NCBI RefSeq assembly: GCF_024464655.1
Contig: NZ_JANHAV010000003.1
Span: forward strand, 303,359-367,358
Direction: 5' to 3'
Origin: Halobellus inordinatus
GTDB taxonomy: Archaea; Halobacteriota; Halobacteria; Halobacteriales; Haloferacaceae
Length of the DNA stretch: 64,000 nucleotides
The translations under genes were made by a program, and so were the position numbers. The notes beneath the pieces are model-generated. The model saw nothing but the letters and a program-made list of their open reading frames with translations. It ran no database searches and had not been told where the DNA came from. Shown one piece after another: positions 52,438 through 60,427 of this stretch (the stretch's first letter is position 1; every line of letters begins with the position of its first letter).

Positions 52438-54243
52438 TCACCCGAACAGTCGCTGGAGGAAGCTACGGCCGCTCGCTCGCTCTGCGAGCAAGACGGAGCA
52501 CTCGACGTCCTCAACGATTTTGAAGTGCAGCGTGCCCGTGACGAGTCGCGTCAGCAGACCACGTTCGGTCGCGCCCACCACGAGCAGCGTGTGGTCTCGC
52601 GCTTCGCGTTCGATCGCGCGTTCGACGTCGCCGGAGTCGTCGACGATGAATTTGGCGTCGCCCAGGCCTCGCTCGGTCGCCCAGTCCGCCAGGAACTGCT
52701 CTCCGCGCTCGCGTTCCCCGGGGCTGTCGACGACGTGCAGAAGCGTGACCGAGGACCCGGCGACCGTTCGAAGGCTGGCCGCGACCTCCGCGCTCAGGTC
52801 GGCGTGCGCGTTGTCCGTGACTGGCAGCAGGATCTCCGATTCGTCCAGATCCCGGTCCCGCAACACGAGGAAATCCGATGGGAGTCGGTGCGTCAGTTCG
52901 GTTAGCGGTCGCTCGGTTCGAACGGCGCTCCAGATCCTGTCGTCGCCCCAGTTCAGGAGCGTGAGGTCGGCGTCCTTCCGCCGGGCGATGTCGAAGATCT
53001 CCTCGAAAGAGCGGTGGGAGACGACTGTCGAGCACTCGTAGCCGACGTCGTAGGAGTTGACGTGCTCGCGGATGTCCTCGAAGAGGGCGTCGGACTCGGC
53101 GACGATCCGCTGTCGCTGTGCCGGACCGTACGAACGGGAGGGGACCTGAACGACGTGAACCGTGTGAACGGTGGCGTTGTCGTGCGTACTGGCGATCTGA
53201 CAGGCGAGTTCGAGCAGAGGCGACTCCGTTCGCGGATTCGCGATCGGCACGACGATTCGGTAGTCGACCGGCTCGTCGGCTTCGCTGGTCGTGTCGATGA
53301 GGGGAACGTACGACCGGCCGACGAAGCCACCGAAGAGCCACTCGCGGGTCGAGAGCTGTCGGGCGGACCCCTCGAACCGGGCCGATTCGAGGCGTGACTC
53401 GGTCGTCTGAAAGTAGTTGACGACCGTCACGAGCACGACGCCGCCGACGGTGTTGCCGACGAGAACCGGGAGGACGAAATCGGTGAGCCCGAGCCACAGC
53501 GCGAGGTCGTTCTGAAAGACCAGATAGAGCATCTCGGTGAAAGAGACGACGACGTGGAAGAGGTTCCCCATCGGGATGGCGAGAAACGCCAGATAGACCA
53601 CCGCGATCCGAGAGATGGTGTCCCGCGAGGCGTACTCCACCCAGACGACGCCGGCCACGATCAGGCCGGCGAACGCCGCCTTGACGAACAGCGTGCCGGC
53701 ATCCGTCTCGATCCCTTTCTGAGCGAGGTTCAGCGCTGCCGTGGCGCCCTCCGGGGAGAGGACGCCGCCGTACGCCAGCGTGGCCGCGCCAACGGCACCG
53801 CCGGCGAAGTTGCCGGTGAGGACCACGACCCAGTTGCGAAGCAGGGCCGGAACGCTCGCGAGGCGTTCCAGCGTCAGCGCCACCGGGGGGAGCGTGTTCT
53901 CGGTGTAGAGCTGGTAGCCACCGATGATGATGTAGATAAACCCGAGGGGGTAGAGCATCGCGCTCAGAACCTCGTGACCGTCAGTCGAGGCCGTCAACGA
54001 CGCGTACAACAGGAAGGTGATCGAGATGGCGAAGCCGGCCGCGAGCGCGCTGAAGAACAGTTCACGGCTCCCGGACGTGATCTCTTCATCCGCCGCTGCG
54101 ACGATCCGCTGGAAGATTTCGTCGGAGGTGAATCGGTCTCGAACGACCGACCCGACGGCCGGGGCGCCGCTCCGGGACTGTTCGACCGCTTCGCGGACGG
54201 TTTCGCTCTCGGAAGTCGTATTCGGGTCTCTTTCGGATGTCAC
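52438..54243 (-). CDS. FNT-family channel fused to tandem universal stress domains
   Basis: 601 residues. Residues 40-270 are a formate/nitrite transporter (FNT) channel with six helices (ELFFSALAAGFAISITFLLY, VVVLTGNFAGGAVGAATLAY, AIPMGNLFHVVVSFTEMLYL). Residues 330-590 are two UspA-like domains (DYRIVVPIANPRTESPLLEL; ESEILLPVTDNAHADLSAEV) with the last ending VEDVECSVLLAER. The channel moves formate, nitrite or related small anions; the Usp domains probably gate it in response to nucleotides. The start is ATG at 54243; its neighbour at 54303 is divergent. Confidence 0.87.
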   Translation of the reverse strand: MTSERDPNTTSESETVREAVEQSRSGAPAVGSVVRDRFTSDEIFQRIVAAADEEITSGSRELFFSALAAGFAISITFLLYASLTASTDGHEVLSAMLYPLGFIYIIIGGYQLYTENTLPPVALTLERLASVPALLRNWVVVLTGNFAGGAVGAATLAYGGVLSPEGATAALNLAQKGIETDAGTLFVKAAFAGLIVAGVVWVEYASRDTISRIAVVYLAFLAIPMGNLFHVVVSFTEMLYLVFQNDLALWLGLTDFVLPVLVGNTVGGVVLVTVVNYFQTTESRLESARFEGSARQLSTREWLFGGFVGRSYVPLIDTTSEADEPVDYRIVVPIANPRTESPLLELACQIASTHDNATVHTVHVVQVPSRSYGPAQRQRIVAESDALFEDIREHVNSYDVGYECSTVVSHRSFEEIFDIARRKDADLTLLNWGDDRIWSAVRTERPLTELTHRLPSDFLVLRDRDLDESEILLPVTDNAHADLSAEVAASLRTVAGSSVTLLHVVDSPGERERGEQFLADWATERGLGDAKFIVDDSGDVERAIEREARDHTLLVVGATERGLLTRLVTGTLHFKIVEDVECSVLLAERASGRSFLQRLFG

Positions 54244-54302
54244 GATGCTACTGGCTCCGCTTCCGTCCGAGGTCTTTTAATTATTCCGAACGATACAAGA
54301 AT

Positions 54303-54599
54303 ATGACTCGGATGCAGCGTCGCCTAAGTATCGTTCTCATCGCCCTGTTGGTCATATTCACCCCGGCACTGATACTGGTAGCTACCCTCGAAGCCCTGTT
54401 TTTATTAGGGGAAATCACGCTGGCGGACATCTCAGCGCTCGAGTTCATCGAGTTGTACTTGCTCGACCTCGCGCTGCTGGTGCTCTTTGTTGTTGCCGTC
54501 TATCAGATAACGAGATACGTCGTCGGCGAGCAACTCCCCGCTCCGCTAACGGAGACAGAAACCGAGGAACGTCCTGCAGACGACGAGTCCTCAGATTGA
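54303..54599 (+). CDS. Small two-helix membrane protein (98 aa)
   Basis: MTRMQRRLSIVLIALLVIFT (helix 1 with a positively charged start) is followed by LLDLALLVLFVVAVYQITRYV (helix 2) and an acidic tail TETEERPADDESSD. TATA-like CTTTTAATTATTC (about 54272-54284) precedes the ATG by about 25 bp, so the gene is probably leaderless. Its TGA stop forms the left border of the palindromic element E1. Function unknown; it may act with the divergent FNT-Usp channel. Confidence 0.65.
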   Translation: MTRMQRRLSIVLIALLVIFTPALILVATLEALFLLGEITLADISALEFIELYLLDLALLVLFVVAVYQITRYVVGEQLPAPLTETETEERPADDESSD

Positions 54600-54680
54600 T
54601 AGGGATTATCGTACGTCTCCATAGATGTCTCGCCGGACGGTACGGCGAGACTCTCCGAACAGTTACGATAATCCCTATGA
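54597..54680. mobile_element. MITE-like palindromic element bounded by TGA repeats (element E1)
   Basis: The TGA stop of the preceding small membrane-protein gene (54597-54599) is followed by TAGGGATTATCGTA (54600-54613); the other end is TACGATAATCCCTA (54664-54677) followed by TGA (54678-54680). The 14-bp terminal inverted repeats are perfect. Inside is a second stem GTCTCGCCG / CGGCGAGAC (54627-54635 / 54643-54651). Non-coding. The TGA repeats look like a 3-bp target duplication. Confidence 0.65.
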
Positions 54681-54812
54681 GTAGGTACTACGTTCGGGAC
54701 TGCAGAGCCGGAGCGAGAGGTGCACAGTAGCGGAGGCGGCAAGTCTGCTGTCAGACGCTATCGCTGCTGCCGGGGAGAATCTGCGGTCTCAAAATTGATA
54801 CTGCCACAGAGA

Positions 54813-54825
54813 GGATTATAATGAT
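54813..54825 (+). promoter_or_regulatory. Promoter of the response-regulator gene
   Basis: AGGATTATAATGA is centred about 27 bp before the ATG at 54846, the standard spacing of a haloarchaeal TATA box in a leaderless gene. It decides the start codon in favour of ATG 54846 against GTG 54843. Confidence 0.6.
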
Positions 54826-54845
54826 GCTCGTGATACAGATGCGTG

Positions 54846-56072
54846 ATGGGGGTCTCATCGAGTCCGATTCGCGTTCTCCACATCGACGATGAGCCATCGC
54901 TCACAGAGCTGACAGCGACGTTCCTGGAGCGAGCGGACGACCAGTTCGAGGTCGACACGGCGACGAGCGCGAGCGAGGGGCTCGCACGACTCGACGAGGA
55001 CACGTTCGACTGCGTCGTCTCCGATTACGATATGCCGCGACAGAACGGGATCGAGCTCCTCGAACGCGTCCGTGAGGACCATCCGAGACTGCCGTTCATC
55101 CTCTTTACCGGGAAGGGGAGCGAGGAGGTCGCGAGCGAGGCCATCTCCGCCGGCGTGAGCGACTATCTCCAGAAGCGGACGGGGACCGAACAGTACCAGT
55201 TGCTCGCAAAGCGCATCCGAAGCCACGTCGAGCGCACGCGTGCGCAGCGCAAGGCCGCAGAACACGAATCGCACCTGCGGCAGGCCCAAGAGATGGCGGA
55301 TCTCGGGAGTTGGCACAAGGATGTCCGCGACGACGAGATCTGGTGGTCAGAGGAGATATACGGGATCTTCGGAATCGATAGGGAGCAGTCCGATACCGAC
55401 CGATCGGCCGAGCGACCGCTCGACCACCGGGAGTTTCTCACCTACGTCCATCCCCAGGACCAAGACTTCGTCGACGAGAAGTGGCGTGCCGCACTCGACG
55501 GTGCAGCGTACGACATCGAACACCGAGTCGTGACGGACTGCGGAGAGACGCGCTGGGTCCGCCAGCGGGCCGAAGTCGAGTACGACGACGACGGCGAGCC
55601 ACTCGAAGCGCTCGGCATCGTCCAAGACATCACCGAGCGCAAGGCCCGCGAACAGGAGATCAAGAAGGCGAAAACGCAACTGGAGGCCGCAATCAACACC
55701 GGAGCCGTCGGCACCTGGGAATGGGACGTCGATGCCGACGAACTCGTCGTCGACGCTCGATTCGCGCGGCTGTTCGGCGTCCCGCCGGATGCCGCAGACG
55801 ACGGCCTTCCACTCGAAGCCTACGTCTCCGCGGTCGCCGACGCTGACCAAGAGCGGATCGAGCGTGCGGCCGAGACAGCCCTGGATGCCTGCGGCGAGTT
55901 CCAGGAGGAGTTCCGCGTTCACGACCCGGACGGGGAACGTCGGTGGGTGCTCGCGAGTGGCCGCGTCAAGTGTGACGGCGACGGGAAGGCACGCCGATTC
56001 CCCGGTGCACTAGTCGACATCACCGATCGGAAGGCAGACGCCTCCCGCGAGCAGCAGCCGCCAATCAACTGA
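54846..56072 (+). CDS. Response regulator with two PAS domains, no kinase
   Basis: 408 residues. Receiver domain 1-120: acidic pair Asp14/Asp15 (VLHIDDEP), phosphoacceptor Asp60 (VVSDYDMP), Thr88 and Lys90 (LFTGKG). Then a helical linker (RAQRKAAEHESHLRQAQEMA) and two PAS-fold domains (DLGSWHKDVRDDEIWWSEEI; NTGAVGTWEWDVDADELVVD), each ending in a PAC motif (VQDITERK; LVDITDRK). There is no histidine kinase and no output domain after the second PAS. Haloarchaeal proteins with this start usually continue into a kinase, so the ending is unusual. Its TGA stop is the border of element E2. Promoter at 54813-54825. Confidence 0.85.
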   Translation: MGVSSSPIRVLHIDDEPSLTELTATFLERADDQFEVDTATSASEGLARLDEDTFDCVVSDYDMPRQNGIELLERVREDHPRLPFILFTGKGSEEVASEAISAGVSDYLQKRTGTEQYQLLAKRIRSHVERTRAQRKAAEHESHLRQAQEMADLGSWHKDVRDDEIWWSEEIYGIFGIDREQSDTDRSAERPLDHREFLTYVHPQDQDFVDEKWRAALDGAAYDIEHRVVTDCGETRWVRQRAEVEYDDDGEPLEALGIVQDITERKAREQEIKKAKTQLEAAINTGAVGTWEWDVDADELVVDARFARLFGVPPDAADDGLPLEAYVSAVADADQERIERAAETALDACGEFQEEFRVHDPDGERRWVLASGRVKCDGDGKARRFPGALVDITDRKADASREQQPPIN

Positions 56073-56152
56073 TACTGTCGGACAGAACTCTGTGAAAATT
56101 ATCTGACCCGTGGATGCCAACATCATTCACGAACTTCTGTCCGACAGTATGA
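56070..56152. mobile_element. MITE-like palindromic element bounded by TGA repeats (element E2)
   Basis: The TGA stop of the response-regulator gene (56070-56072) is followed by TACTGTCGGACAGAA (56073-56087); the other end is TTCTGTCCGACAGTA (56135-56149) followed by TGA (56150-56152). The 15-bp inverted repeats are perfect, and weaker pairing continues for about 10 bp (GTGAA on the left, TTCAC on the right). Each arm contains a further dyad CTGTC-GACAG. The centre is AT-richer and non-coding. Confidence 0.65.
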
Positions 56153-56202
56153 GCCTAAGAGCTCGAAGCGGTGCGGCAGCTATATTGTAGCAGTTGCAAC
56201 TG

Positions 56203-58578
56203 CTACGAGAGCTTCTCGGACTGCTGCGCCTGCGTGACCCGCCGGTTCGCCTGCGCGATTCGGTTTCGCGCGGCGTTCGTGAGCGGTTCCGGAACGGTGT
56301 CGCCCGCGGCTTCGATCCGATCGAGAACGCGCTCCAGACCGGTTTCGACCGCCTGCAGTTGCTGATCCGCGTTGCCGCGCTCGCCGGCACGAGCGCGCTC
56401 CGCTGCACGCGAGGCCGCCTCGACGATCGCATCGAACGCACGGAGAAGTCCGCCGAGCGCGTTCTGGACGCCTCCACCGTCGAGCGAGGTGCTCAGTTCG
56501 CCGTCGAGCAGCGCCGCGAGTTCGTCGCGCGTCTCGGCGGCGATCGACGCGAGGAACGCGGCGAGCGACGCTTTCCCTGTCTCCGGCCGGTCGATTCGAA
56601 GGGCACCGGACGCGTCGGGATCTGGGTTCACTCTGAAGGCCCCGAGGGCGCCGTCGGCGTCCCGGACTTCGGTCGTGTACGCACCGCCGCGGTGGACGTA
56701 GACCGCGTCAGAACCGTCCAGCGGGGCGTCGTAGAGTCGGCCGGCGAAGTCGTCTTCGACCGCCAGATCCGTCAGGTCGGCGTCGGTTCCCGAGGCGTCG
56801 ACTTCGAGCTTTCGGGCGTCCTCGCGCGCGACGAGTGGGATCTCTCCGTCGACGCCGGCGGTCGCGACGCGTTGGTCTGCCGACGACGTGGGCGCGCCGG
56901 TGGTGGTCGACGATGCAGTCTCACCAGAGGTAGTCGACTCGGCTGTCGTCGACTCGGCTGTCGTCGACTCGGCTGTCGTCGGCGAGGCAGGAGCAGTCTG
57001 CTCGTCAACCGTCGTCGGCGACTCCTCTGATGTGGTCGTGTCCGTCGTCGTCACGTCCGACGCGGTTTCCGATCCGCCACTCGTCGCTGTCGCGTCTGAC
57101 TCGCTGTCGCCGACAGACAGTCGCTCGCTGTGCGGCGCCTGACCCGGGGCGTTGACGGTGAAGCGGTGGTCGCCCGCCGGGACGTCGCGGACGACCGCGA
57201 CGCCTTCGAACGTCGGTACGGCCACCGGATCGCTTTCCAGGAGCGCGACGGCTTCGACGGTCGCGTCCGCGGTCGTCAGCCCCTCCTGGTCGGGGGCGTC
57301 GTCCGTCGTGACGGCTTCTGTGACACGGGCGACGACGGTGTTGATCGGCGCTGCAGCCCCGATGGCGTCGTAGCGCTCTGCCAGCGCCGCCCGATGGTTG
57401 GAGTCGGTGATGTCCGCCGCAGGGTTCTCATAGCGCGGTTGTCCCCACGGCGCGCCGGTCGTCGAGATGTGGCCCGCGATGGCGTCCTCGGCGGCCTGTG
57501 GGACCGCGAACTCGAAGCTCAGTTGCGGACCGGTGAAATCGGTGAGGTGTTCGATCTCGCTCGTCGGGACGAGATCGTACGTGTCGTCGGTCGCTGACTC
57601 CAGATCCGGGTTCGCGCCTTCGGAACTCGTGGCCGTCGAGGCGTTCCCCGGTGCGCCCTCGCGTCCGCTGTAGCGGAAGACGACGCCGGTCGACCGCTCG
57701 GGGAGGTCCGTCGGCGGTGACGCGAGGGCATCGAAGGACCGAACCGTCAGTTCGTCCGGCACGAGCGCGTCCCTGTCGACGTTCGGTAGCCGCTCGTGCT
57801 CGTACACGGGCGCGCCCTCGTACTCGGGGACGACGTAGGGAAGTCGCGCTCCTTCGTCGCGCGGCAGCCCGTACGCCAGAGGCAACTCCGAGAGCGCCTC
57901 GATGCTCGTGATCGCGGAGTTGGTGATGTCGGCGAGGAGGTCCGCCCCCGGCAAGCGCTGGAACCCGTCGGGTTCGTCGTTGACGGACAGCGCACTGGAG
58001 TGTGAGCCGAGTTCCGAGAGGAGCCGCGGCACCATCTCGGGTTCGGGGTCCAGAAACTCGTTGTTCGGAACTTTGCGGGAGTGCGAACTCGCGACGTACA
58101 GTTGCGGTCGGCCGGTGTCGGTGTCGACGAAGACGTGCAGGACCTCCCAATCGTGCCAGTGGAAGTTCGTCGAGAACTGATCGAACGCCGAGTACATCCA
58201 GAACTGGACGACGGCCAGCGGGGAGTCGTCGTACTCGACGGCGTTGTAGAACACCGTCGGGTTCGGTGGCTCGCCGGACGCCGCATACTGCTCGTGATAG
58301 CCGTCGAGCGCGTCGAAGCCGTCGACGATCGACTCGCCGTCCTGCTCGCTCGCGTACGGGCGTGGGTCCGTCGGCAGCCACGGTTCCGCGCGGTCGAAGT
58401 ACAGCGTCGGTGCGAACCGCTCTGCGAGTCGTCGAGCGGCGTCGGGATCAGTCGCGGTCGTTTCGCCGTCGGGCTCGCGGTCGGTGAACGAACACCCGGC
58501 GAGCGCACTCGTGCCGACACCGCCGAGGGCGGCGAGGAGCGTCCGACGGCTGAGGTCAGTCGTGTCGGTAGAGGTCAC
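56203..58578 (-). CDS. Tat-exported lipoprotein with HDWE-motif domain
   Basis: 791 residues from GTG at 58578. Twin-arginine signal DLSRRTLLAALGGVGTSALAGC: Arg11-Arg12 and lipobox LAGC with Cys29, so it is exported folded and lipid-anchored. Residues 50-320 hold a domain with APTLYFDRAEPWLPTDPRPY and FSTNFHWHDWEVLHVFVDTD (HWHDWE at 140-145), recalling Vps62-type and NPP1-type (GHRHDWE) folds, a weak resemblance. A Ser/Thr linker with TTAES repeats (15-bp DNA repeat at 56930-56974) leads to a C-terminal part with helices (EAASRAAERARAGERGNADQ). Function unknown; extracellular calcium- or lipid-related binding is a guess. Confidence 0.75.
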   Translation of the reverse strand: MTSTDTTDLSRRTLLAALGGVGTSALAGCSFTDREPDGETTATDPDAARRLAERFAPTLYFDRAEPWLPTDPRPYASEQDGESIVDGFDALDGYHEQYAASGEPPNPTVFYNAVEYDDSPLAVVQFWMYSAFDQFSTNFHWHDWEVLHVFVDTDTGRPQLYVASSHSRKVPNNEFLDPEPEMVPRLLSELGSHSSALSVNDEPDGFQRLPGADLLADITNSAITSIEALSELPLAYGLPRDEGARLPYVVPEYEGAPVYEHERLPNVDRDALVPDELTVRSFDALASPPTDLPERSTGVVFRYSGREGAPGNASTATSSEGANPDLESATDDTYDLVPTSEIEHLTDFTGPQLSFEFAVPQAAEDAIAGHISTTGAPWGQPRYENPAADITDSNHRAALAERYDAIGAAAPINTVVARVTEAVTTDDAPDQEGLTTADATVEAVALLESDPVAVPTFEGVAVVRDVPAGDHRFTVNAPGQAPHSERLSVGDSESDATATSGGSETASDVTTTDTTTSEESPTTVDEQTAPASPTTAESTTAESTTAESTTSGETASSTTTGAPTSSADQRVATAGVDGEIPLVAREDARKLEVDASGTDADLTDLAVEDDFAGRLYDAPLDGSDAVYVHRGGAYTTEVRDADGALGAFRVNPDPDASGALRIDRPETGKASLAAFLASIAAETRDELAALLDGELSTSLDGGGVQNALGGLLRAFDAIVEAASRAAERARAGERGNADQQLQAVETGLERVLDRIEAAGDTVPEPLTNAARNRIAQANRRVTQAQQSEKLS
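56930..56974. repeat. 15-bp tandem repeat coding for a Thr-rich linker
   Basis: GTCGTCGACTCGGCT occurs three times (first copy with one change, 56930-56944, 56945-56959, 56960-56974) and encodes TTAES repeats on the minus strand within the lipoprotein linker. Likely slipped-strand expansion; not a CRISPR. Confidence 0.85.
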
Positions 58579-58638
58579 AGTTTGAGTGAGTCGTGGATTC
58601 GTCGCAAAAGCGGGCGACACAGCGACTTCGCAGTGTCG

Positions 58639-59043
58639 TTATTTGTACGCCTCGCGCAGGAACACAAGCGCCGCGCCGAACATCGCCAGGTTGCCGAAGA
58701 AGGCGAGCCGTTCGCCGCTTCGGGAGTCTTCGTCGGCGTTCCAGAAGTCGTGCATCGTCGTGGTCACGACCGCGAGGAAGGTGACGACCGCGCCGGTCGC
58801 GATCTTGGGGAGCCGCCAGAACGCGACGCCGAGACCGGCGACGACCATCATCCCCGAGGCGAACGGCGCGGCGAGTCGGGGGAACGGAACGCCCGCGGAT
58901 TCGGCGTATTCGATCGTGTCTTCCATATCGCGGAAGTCCTCCGACGCCTGGAGCGCGAGGCCGAACCCGAACAGTAGCCGGCCGAGCCTGGAAGGGGCGG
59001 CGGGACTGCCGTCGGAATCGGCGCTTTCGGTGTCCTCGACCAT
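58639..59043 (-). CDS. DoxX-family membrane protein
   Basis: 134 residues with four helices; RLLFGFGLALQASEDFRDME, LAAPFASGMMVVAGLGVAFW, TGAVVTFLAVVTTTMHDFWN and RLAFFGNLAMFGAALVFLRE are the DoxX/SURF4-like pattern. ATG at 59043 is chosen; the longer frame to 59175 is polar. In other organisms DoxX proteins work with redox or thiosulfate enzymes; no such partner is adjacent. Same strand as the lipoprotein gene, 60 nt upstream. Confidence 0.8.
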   Translation of the reverse strand: MVEDTESADSDGSPAAPSRLGRLLFGFGLALQASEDFRDMEDTIEYAESAGVPFPRLAAPFASGMMVVAGLGVAFWRLPKIATGAVVTFLAVVTTTMHDFWNADEDSRSGERLAFFGNLAMFGAALVFLREAYK

Positions 59044-59134
59044 ACCCGCGGATCGTTCGCGGGCGCTGATAAGCGTTCTGTCGGTATCGGGGGAAGCCGA
59101 CAGCGTATTGCCGATCGGTTCGTCATACCCGTGT

Positions 59135-59617
59135 ATGAAGATCGAGGCGGGCGATCGGGTCGCTGTGGAGTACATCGGCCGGTTGGAGGACGGGACCGTC
59201 TTCGGGACCTCGAAGTACGCCGTCGCGGTTGAGCACGGCCTCGCAGACGCGGAAGATCGCGAGCCGAGCGACTACGAGCCGCTCGCGTTCACCGTCGGCG
59301 AGGGCGACGTGATCGAGGGGCTCGACGAGGCCGTCCGCGGAATGCGCGTCGGCGACCAAGAAACGGTCCACGTGCCACCGGATGCGGCGTACGGCGAGGT
59401 TCGGTCCGACCGCGTCCGCGAGTACGACCCCGAAACGTTCGAGGGGATGGTCGGCGAGTCGCCTGCGGTCGGCCTCCACGTCCACGCGCAGAACGGACTG
59501 CACGGGGACGTCGTCACCGTCCACGAGGACGCGGTCGAAGTCGACTTCAACCACGAACTCGCGGGGAAAACGCTCGTGTTCGAGGTCGAGATCGTCGATC
59601 ACCAGCGGGACGAGTAG
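59135..59617 (+). CDS. FKBP-type peptidyl-prolyl isomerase (SlyD-like)
   Basis: 160 residues. The FKBP domain (MKIEAGDRVAVEYIGRLEDG, TVGEGDVIEGLDEAVRGMRVG, HVPPDAAYGE) has the IF insertion (residues about 85-130, ending VDFNHELAGKTLVFEVEIVD), which is the SlyD chaperone flap. There is no His-rich metal tail. It is a cytoplasmic folding helper. It is followed, after 88 nt, by the Cas4-like gene on the same strand. Confidence 0.9.
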   Translation: MKIEAGDRVAVEYIGRLEDGTVFGTSKYAVAVEHGLADAEDREPSDYEPLAFTVGEGDVIEGLDEAVRGMRVGDQETVHVPPDAAYGEVRSDRVREYDPETFEGMVGESPAVGLHVHAQNGLHGDVVTVHEDAVEVDFNHELAGKTLVFEVEIVDHQRDE

Positions 59618-59705
59618 CCGTCCGGGCCGTACGACACATCTCGGCCCCGCTCAGAGATGGGGATCATCCGAGCGTTCAAATACGGGAAGGAGAGCAACTG
59701 CCCAC

Positions 59706-60401
59706 GTGTCTTCCCCGCCCGAGACGATCCCGATTTCGCACCTCGCCCGCGCGGCCTACTGCCCGCGACAGCTCTACTACGCCCGCCGCGACGACGACCA
59801 CGCGCCGCCGGAGGTCGACGCCGTGCGCGAACTCGCGTCCGAGTACGATGCCCTCCGGACAGCGGCGGACAGACGGCTTCAGGAGCGGCCGCTTGCGGTG
59901 TCCCCGGCGACCTACCGATCGAATCTGGCGGCGCTCGCCGAGCGAGACGACTACGGTCGGCTCGTCGACCCCGCGCTCCGAAACGTCGTTCTCTACGGCC
60001 GTGACTGCCACGGCGTCGCACACAAGGTTCTCGAATCCGCAGGAGACGACGAGGACGCCCCGCCACCGACGCCGACGGTCGTGTCACCGGGCGATCCGCC
60101 ACCGCGGGGCGTCTGGGAGCCCCAGCGCGTCCGCGCCGTCGCCATCGCGAAAGCGCTGGCGTGGGAGCGCGGGCGGGCGATTCCGCGTGCGCTCGTCGAG
60201 TATCCGTCGCACGGCGTCGTCCGAACGGTCCGGCTGACGACGCGGAACAAGAGCGCCTACCGGCGGACGCTGTGGACGGTCCGGTCGATGCAGGGGGTAC
60301 CGAGTCGCATCCGCGACGAAGCGAAGTGCGAGGCCTGCGACTACCGGACGGCGTGTGGGACGAAGACGCGGTCGCTGAAGACGATGCTCGGACTCGGCTG
60401 A
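59706..60401 (+). CDS. Cas4-like PD-(D/E)XK nuclease with Fe-S cluster cysteines
   Basis: 231 residues, GTG start supported by TTCAAATACG (59673-59682) about 28 bp upstream. Cysteine ligands: Cys in AAYCPRQLYYARR near the start, and KCEACDYRTACG near the end (C-x2-C-x5-C), the four-Cys Fe-S arrangement of the Dna2/Cas4 family. The catalytic lysine region is VEYPSHGVVRTVRLTTRNKS. This is a stand-alone DUF83-type nuclease; no CRISPR array or other cas gene is in the window, so a DNA-repair role is as likely as CRISPR adaptation. Confidence 0.8.
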   Translation: MSSPPETIPISHLARAAYCPRQLYYARRDDDHAPPEVDAVRELASEYDALRTAADRRLQERPLAVSPATYRSNLAALAERDDYGRLVDPALRNVVLYGRDCHGVAHKVLESAGDDEDAPPPTPTVVSPGDPPPRGVWEPQRVRAVAIAKALAWERGRAIPRALVEYPSHGVVRTVRLTTRNKSAYRRTLWTVRSMQGVPSRIRDEAKCEACDYRTACGTKTRSLKTMLGLG

Positions 60402-60427
60402 GCCGGACTGGGTCGGTCGGCGTCGCG

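Noticed and set aside
56070..56152. E2 as the cause of truncation of the response-regulator protein
   Set aside because: If TGA is the target duplication, an in-frame TGA stop existed before insertion, so the element cannot have introduced the stop.
59706..60401. Cas4-like gene as evidence for a CRISPR-Cas locus
   Set aside because: No repeats, spacers or other cas genes occur anywhere in the window.
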